Made by a program: the position numbers and the translations under genes. The notes under the pieces are model-generated. The model was not told the DNA's origin. It made no database searches and was given only the letters and a program-made list of their open reading frames with translations. DNA of 63,491 nt from Verrucomicrobiota bacterium (lineage in GTDB: Bacteria; Verrucomicrobiota; Verrucomicrobiia; Limisphaerales; UBA9464), in NCBI GenBank assembly GCA_947471985.1, contig CANIZL010000025.1, positions 1 through 63,491 of the forward strand, in the 5' to 3' direction. Positions 59,105 to 63,491 of the stretch are shown in pieces (positions within the stretch are counted from its first letter, which is position 1; each line of letters begins with the position of its first letter).

Positions 59105-59476
59105 GGTGCGATTCGGATCCGCTGCCCGGATGGGCGCGCGGCGGGTCCGACGGACGGGGGGTGTGAGACGGAAATCTTCTACTGAAGAAAAATGACGCGA
59201 TCTGACATTGTTTGATGTTTAGGAGGTCTCGCCAAAAGATCTACGGACTGGGTCACGCGGAAACGCGGAGAACGCGGAGGAATCCCCCGGAAATTGTTCT
59301 TTTTCCCTCTCCGCGCCTCCGCGCCTCCGCGCCTCCGCGTGACCCTGCCTACCCTCAGAAGAATTTTGTCGCACACCCACGGACTGGAGGCAGAGGAATG
59401 CGGTTTGATTTGGTGGCGGTTCTGCCGTACGCCCCAGGCACTCTTGGCAGCTTCGAAATTCGCAATCCTTCGGCTT
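59105..59476. other. Intergenic region before the sulfatase gene
   Basis: No gene seen in 372 bp. It contains the inverted-repeat element 59250-59345 and the AATTTTGTCGC-ACACCC-ACGG site at 59362-59382 that also occurs at 10271-10291. The region must carry the promoters of the sulfatase and DUF1697 genes. Confidence 0.45.
59250..59345. repeat. Inverted-repeat element with CCTCCGCG tandem units (96 bp)
   Basis: The ends GGGTCACGCGG (59250-59260) and CCGCGTGACCC (59335-59345) are perfect 11-bp inverted repeats. Next to the right end CGCCTCCG is repeated in tandem four times with a period of 8 bp, and next to the left end AACGCGGAGG-type units mirror it. The form is like small non-autonomous elements and like the CGCGGAG-type repeats common in this phylum and in Planctomycetes. 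Confidence 0.65.
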
Positions 59477-61999
59477 ATGAAACTCGCGCGCCTCGTGGCG
59501 ATTTGGCTGCTGACCGCGGTGCTCGCCCGCGCGGCGTCTCCGGGCCAGCGGCCGTGGAACTTCATCGTCATTCTCGTCGATGACCTGGGGTGGTCGGATC
59601 TGGGTTGTATGGGGAGTTCGTTTTACGAGACGCCCCATATTGATCGGCTCGCCCGGCAGGGTATGACCTTCACCCAGGCCTATTCCGCCTGCACGGTTTG
59701 CTCGCCCACGCGGGCGTCGCTGCTGACCGGCAAGTATCCCGCGCGCCTGCACGTCACCGATTGGATCGAGGGCCACGTTTCGCCCCGGGCCCGGTTGAAG
59801 GTGCCGGACTGGACGATGCAGTTGCCCGGCGAAGAGCGCACGCTGGCGGAAGTGCTGAAGGCTCGCGGCTACGCCACCGCGAGCATCGGCAAATGGCACC
59901 TTGGGGGACCGGAGTCCGCGCCGGAAAAACATGGGTTCGACGTGAATCTGGGGGGTTATCACCGCGGCCAGCCGCCGAGCTATTTTTCGCCGTACCAAAT
60001 TCCCACCCTCGCGGACGGCCCGCCCGGCGAGTTTCTGACCGATCGGGAATCGGCGGAAGCGGTGCGGTTCATCACGGCCAATCAGCAGCGGTCGTTTTTC
60101 CTCTATTTGCCCCATTACGCGGTACACCAGCCGTTGATGGGGAAGCCGGACGTGGTGGAGAAATATAGAAAAAAGGCCCGGGCCGGGGGGATCCATCAGA
60201 ATGCCACGTATGCCGCCCTGATTGAAAGTGTCGACGACAGCACGGGTCGGATCCTGCGCACGCTGGACGAGTTGCATCTATCGGAGCGCACGGTGGTGGT
60301 GTTCACGTCGGATAACGGCGGGCTGACGCTGGGACAGCCCGCGCCGACCTCGAATCGTCCGCTGCGCGACGGCAAGGGCTCGGTTTATGAAGGCGGTGTG
60401 CGGGTGCCGTTGCTGGTGAAATGGCCCGGGATGACCGCTCCCGGCAGCCGCAGCGGGACGCCCGTCATTACGCCGGATTTATATGCCACGATTCTGGAGA
60501 TGGCCGGGGAACCCTTGGCGCCCGGGCAGATTGTTGATGGTCGCAGTCTGGTTCCCGTGCTCCGGCAACGCGGACAATTCCAGCGGGACGCGCTCTACTG
60601 GCATTATCCGCATTATCATCCGGGCGGTGCGACGCCGTATGGCGCGGTGCGGGCGGGCGATTGGAAGTTGATCGAATTCTACGAGGATCAGCGTCATGAG
60701 TTGTATCAGCTCGGCCGCGATCCCGGAGAATCGCGCGACGTGGCGGCGAGCCATCCGGCGCAGGTCGCGGAGTTGAGTCGGAAATTGGCGCGTTGGCGGG
60801 AGTCCGTGGGCGCGCAAATGCCGACGCCCAATCCCGATGCGGCGCTGGATTATACCGTGAAGTTGGAGACGGTGATGAAGCACGATGCCGGCGATTTCCT
60901 GTGGTTTCATCCGCGGGTTACGGCGATTCCGGGACGCGATCAGCGTCCGCCGTCGATCCTCATGACCGTGCAGCGGCACCTGAAGATTTCCGATTATTAC
61001 TCGGGATTGTATTTCCTTACGCGAACCGGTGTGGATGGCCCGTGGGAAGCACCGATTCTCACGCCGGAGCTGGACTGGCAGCAGCAGGCCAACGGGGTGA
61101 CGGTATCGGTGGCGGACGTCACCCCGGGCTATCATGCGCCGACCGGTCGCGCGCTGGCGATCGGTTGTCGGGTGCGCTACAGCCCGGCCGGGCAGCAACT
61201 CGAGGACGTCCCGCGGGCCCACCAAACGGTTTACGCGGTGTATGATCCCGGGACCCATCGCTGGACACCGTGGCAACTGCTCGAGCTACCGGCAGACGCG
61301 TCCTTTAACTTCGCCCGCAATGCCTGCTCGCAGTGGCTGGTGAAACCCGACGGCCATTTGTTGGTACCGCTTTATATCGGGAAAAGTGCTGAGGATCGCT
61401 ACGGCACCACCGTGGCGGAATGCCGATTTGATGGCCGGAAGCTGACCTATTTGCGCCATGGTCCGGTGCTGCGACGGGAGATCGCCCGGGGCCTGTATGA
61501 GCCCTCGCTGGTGGCCTTTGGCGGGCGTTATTATCTGTCGCTGCGCAATGACGAACGCGGGTACGTCAGTGTGGGTGACGACGGGTTGAATTTTTCGGAG
61601 CCCCGCCCGTGGACCTTTGATTCCGGTGGGGAATTGGGGAGTTACAACACGCAGCAACACTGGCTGGCGCACAGTGACGGGCTCTTCCTCGTGTACACCC
61701 GCCGCGGGGCCAAGAACGATCACATCGTGCGGCACCGGGCGCCGCTCTTTATGGCGCAGGTGAATCCGGTGACGCTGCAAGTTCGGCGGGCGACGGAGCG
61801 GGTCCTGGTGCCGGAGCGCGGCGCCGAGTTGGGAAACTTCGGTGCGGCGGCCATCACGCCGGGCGAATCCTGGGTGACCGTCTCCGAAGGAATGTTCATG
61901 GCGGACTCGAAAGCCCGGGGCGCCGAGGGCGCGACCTTCGTGGCCCGGGTGCTTTGGTCCCGCCCCAACAAACTCGTTCCCGGCCCGCAACGGCCTTGA
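59477..61999 (+). CDS. Secreted sulfatase fused to a sialidase-like domain
   Basis: An 840-residue exported protein from the ATG at 59477 (signal MKLARLVAIWLLTAVLARA). Residues 25-460 are a type I sulfatase: NFIVILVDDLGWSDLG near the start, the sulfatase signature CSPTRASLLTG with the formylglycine-forming Cys75, GKWHLG, and later FTSDNGG and AVRAGDWKLI. The usual extra residues KH and the metal DN are present. Residues 470-840 are a second domain with SDYYSGLYFLTRTG-DGPWE, NGVTVSVADVTPG, LYEPSLVAFGGRYYLSLRNDERGYVS and SWVTVSEGMF, a sialidase/BNR-type propeller. The protein would act on sulfated glycans outside the cell; the second domain may bind or cleave. A matching maturase is not in the window. 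Confidence 0.9.
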   Translation: MKLARLVAIWLLTAVLARAASPGQRPWNFIVILVDDLGWSDLGCMGSSFYETPHIDRLARQGMTFTQAYSACTVCSPTRASLLTGKYPARLHVTDWIEGHVSPRARLKVPDWTMQLPGEERTLAEVLKARGYATASIGKWHLGGPESAPEKHGFDVNLGGYHRGQPPSYFSPYQIPTLADGPPGEFLTDRESAEAVRFITANQQRSFFLYLPHYAVHQPLMGKPDVVEKYRKKARAGGIHQNATYAALIESVDDSTGRILRTLDELHLSERTVVVFTSDNGGLTLGQPAPTSNRPLRDGKGSVYEGGVRVPLLVKWPGMTAPGSRSGTPVITPDLYATILEMAGEPLAPGQIVDGRSLVPVLRQRGQFQRDALYWHYPHYHPGGATPYGAVRAGDWKLIEFYEDQRHELYQLGRDPGESRDVAASHPAQVAELSRKLARWRESVGAQMPTPNPDAALDYTVKLETVMKHDAGDFLWFHPRVTAIPGRDQRPPSILMTVQRHLKISDYYSGLYFLTRTGVDGPWEAPILTPELDWQQQANGVTVSVADVTPGYHAPTGRALAIGCRVRYSPAGQQLEDVPRAHQTVYAVYDPGTHRWTPWQLLELPADASFNFARNACSQWLVKPDGHLLVPLYIGKSAEDRYGTTVAECRFDGRKLTYLRHGPVLRREIARGLYEPSLVAFGGRYYLSLRNDERGYVSVGDDGLNFSEPRPWTFDSGGELGSYNTQQHWLAHSDGLFLVYTRRGAKNDHIVRHRAPLFMAQVNPVTLQVRRATERVLVPERGAELGNFGAAAITPGESWVTVSEGMFMADSKARGAEGATFVARVLWSRPNKLVPGPQRP

Positions 62000-62218
62000 T
62001 TCCAGAAGCCCGAAGGCATCTCCACCGAAGGTAGATTGAAACCGGCCCCTTCATTCCAAAGCGCAAGGCCACCATTACATTCGGCGCCGGGTGCTTTGCC
62101 AGCCAATCGATAGAAGGTCTGGCCTCCCTGAATCCCACTTTGGAGTGAATGGGTTCTCCACCGACAAATACGGTCGTTAACGGGTTGGGAATTGGATTTT
62201 TGCAACGATATCTTCGAC

Positions 62219-63124
62219 TCAATCCTGCCACGATTCTGGATGGGCCTCGAAATCTCGATTCCACCGGCGCCGGGCCGAATCGTTGCGGCCGTTCAAATTA
62301 GCCGGTTTTGCAGCCTCCACATGTCCGTCGCACGCGAGGACATTGCCCCTGCCACGATGCTGTTCCGCCAAAAGATTTGGGCCTGTGGGTCCAAGAAAAC
62401 GGTCCCATGAGTCAAAACCAAGCAGGCATCCAAGTGAAATCATTTCACTCGGGGCAACCACCAATGGGTCCCGGCAATCTAATCCCAGTCCAAGAATTGG
62501 TGTATTTTGCGGGGTCCCGCCGTCAAAAACCATACCTCCGTCGGATCCCGTGATGCCATAGCGTTTTCCAAACATGTCGCCAGTCCCCCAAGCATTATAA
62601 CCGTAAGCACCTTTATGGACCGGATCATTGACGGTTAAAGTAAACGGACTACCGGCACTACTTCCATTTCCGCCCATGTCTTTGATAAGCTCGCGTGCTC
62701 GAAGCCCATATTCCGAGCACCGAAACAGTTCGGGAATCGGCAAAAGGGCGGAGACACTATACCGCTCCACCGTTGGCGAGGGATTACCTGACGAAGCATA
62801 CGGCATCAATTGACCCTGCCAGGTGTTGGGGAATGACTCGCCTGACGCAGACGGGTAAAAGTTTGCATCGCCTACGTACATGCGCATGGCAACACCGAAC
62901 TGCTTGAGGTTGCTCTGGCATCGCACTGCCAATGCTGACGCTTTGGATTTGCTCACCGCGGGTAATAGAATTCCCGCCAGGATGGTGATAATCCCAATCG
63001 TCACCATCAATTCCATCAGCGTGAATCCCTGTAATTCAAGTGTCCGCGGGCGGAGGTTGCTTGCCTGACACCGCAGGTGAGAGCGGCGTAATTGGAAATC
63101 AGAGTGCCGCCCGTGTATGTCCAT
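62219..63124 (-). CDS. Type II pseudopilin-like protein, lower GC than neighbours
   Basis: A 301-residue protein with a prepilin signal preceded by an unusually long leader (about 34 residues from the ATG at 63124; GTG/ATG starts further upstream are possible). The pilin start GFTLMELMVTIGIITILAGILLP has Gly before Phe and Glu5. The soluble domain carries CQSNLKQFGVAMRMYVGD and NVLACDGHVEAAKPANL near the end, the DG-type motif. Base composition is visibly lower in GC than the flanking genes (for example 31 of 60 in 62641-62700), a possible sign of transfer. No assembly genes adjoin it. Confidence 0.85.
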   Translation of the reverse strand: MDIHGRHSDFQLRRSHLRCQASNLRPRTLELQGFTLMELMVTIGIITILAGILLPAVSKSKASALAVRCQSNLKQFGVAMRMYVGDANFYPSASGESFPNTWQGQLMPYASSGNPSPTVERYSVSALLPIPELFRCSEYGLRARELIKDMGGNGSSAGSPFTLTVNDPVHKGAYGYNAWGTGDMFGKRYGITGSDGGMVFDGGTPQNTPILGLGLDCRDPLVVAPSEMISLGCLLGFDSWDRFLGPTGPNLLAEQHRGRGNVLACDGHVEAAKPANLNGRNDSARRRWNRDFEAHPESWQD

Positions 63125-63235
63125 TGATCGGGTGCGAGTTAAGTTTTTAAGAACTTTCAAGAAAGTTCCCAGATATGCTGACTCCAGTCACAGGATTTCT
63201 GATTCTTCACGGCACCCGCCAGCAGGTGCGTCGCT

Positions 63236-63394
63236 TCAAGCATGCGGACCTGCATCGGTCGCGTTCGTTCTCGGCACGACCAATCCCAAGACCCACAGTA
63301 CCACGGCGGTCATCCCGTAGGCGAGTGAAAAAGCGGGTGCGGCAGCGGTTTCGCAAGGTGGTATAGATTTGGTCTCTTTGGTGAGCGGCGGCAT
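63236..63394 (-). CDS. Tiny single-helix membrane protein
   Basis: A 52-residue open frame that begins MPPLTKETKSIPP and continues with one hydrophobic helix (AYGMTAVVLWVLGLVVP) followed by a polar tail ending NATDAGPHA. No family is recognised. The helix and its flanking Thr/Lys/Arg residues are protein-like, unlike the other frames of this stretch, but there is no clear ribosome-binding site. A hairpin lies just upstream of its ATG. Confidence 0.4.
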   Translation of the reverse strand: MPPLTKETKSIPPCETAAAPAFSLAYGMTAVVLWVLGLVVPRTNATDAGPHA

Positions 63395-63400
63395 TTTTTA

Positions 63401-63451
63401 GGTGCGTCCGTGCGGGGTTGTCTGATTTCCGCGTCGGACGCACCCGATTTT
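63401..63451 (+). terminator. Hairpin near the right end
   Basis: GGTGCGTCCG (63401-63410) and CGGACGCACC (63435-63444) pair perfectly; inner GCGG and CCGC also pair. CGATTTTT follows on the plus strand. No plus-strand gene is seen just upstream, so it may instead be a repeat or the leader structure of the tiny membrane-protein gene. Confidence 0.4.
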
Positions 63452-63491
63452 TGACGACAGATCACCTGGTGTCGTTGGTGGCCGCAGATTC

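Noticed and set aside
62000-62205. Remnant of an LTD-type C-terminus (GGQTFYRLAGK) on the minus strand
   Set aside because: The phrase looks like a degraded surface-protein end, but it is only about a dozen residues long and no upstream part of a gene can be followed.

Overview
The window is a GC-rich bacterial chromosome segment, most probably from Verrucomicrobiota of the Limisphaerales/Pedosphaera type. The reasons are the gene families together: very large secreted lamin-tail (LTD)/CotH proteins ending in a typical FYRL-like C-terminus, a DUF1549/DUF1553 plus DUF1501 pair, a PEP-CTERM protein, single pseudopilins with A/G-FTL-ELLV starts, and intergenic palindromic repeats of the kind common in this phylum. 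This is inference from gene content; there is no rRNA gene to confirm it.

Layout. 1-1.2 kb: repeat pieces and two tRNAs (Glu, Lys; minus strand). 1.2-9.2 kb: a 1,915-residue LTD protein, a secreted protein of unknown role and a PfkB-type sugar/nucleoside kinase. 9.2-10.4 kb: a gene-free stretch with a periodic repeat array. 10.4-18.7 kb: zinc-ribbon protein, ABC-2-like permease, exported amidase, cupin, CutA, an RluA-type pseudouridine synthase, a YCF48-like repeat protein, a TauE/TSUP permease and an HD protein. 18.7-25 kb: mostly housekeeping (GntP permease, RNase Y, 5-formyl-THF cyclo-ligase, SGNH lipoprotein, LysA, Rieske protein). 25-30.6 kb: secreted LTD and beta-helix proteins, an unrecognised secreted protein and a DUF3592 protein. 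30.9-32.7 kb: a three-gene operon resembling E. coli yjfL-yjfM-yjfC. 32.9-35.9 kb: an ECF-like sigma factor joined to a hydrophobic region and repeated carboxypeptidase-regulatory-like domains. 36.1-38.6 kb: a SanA-like protein and an acyltransferase with ankyrin repeats inserted in it. 38.8-45.2 kb: a CotH/LTD giant flanked by two different tandem repeat regions. 45.3-49.1 kb: DUF1549/1553 and DUF1501 genes overlapping in one operon. 49.2-57.9 kb: PEP-CTERM protein, PhoD-type phosphatase, a pseudopilin and a double PhoX-like protein, which together look like a phosphate-scavenging neighbourhood. 58-63.5 kb: small membrane protein, DUF1697, a sulfatase-sialidase-like fusion, a pseudopilin of lower GC and a tiny membrane protein.

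How the parts fit. About half of the coding sequence makes exported or surface proteins, several with probable roles in attacking phosphate esters, sulfated glycans or amides. The most unusual items are the membrane-anchored sigma factor beside a YjfL/M/C-type operon, the ankyrin-acyltransferase fusion, the doubled PhoX-like protein, and two arrays far apart on the window that share a GA(G/A)CCTGGCAC motif about every 25-40 bp within 160-168 bp higher-order units. No CRISPR, insertion sequence, phage or complete secretion system is visible.
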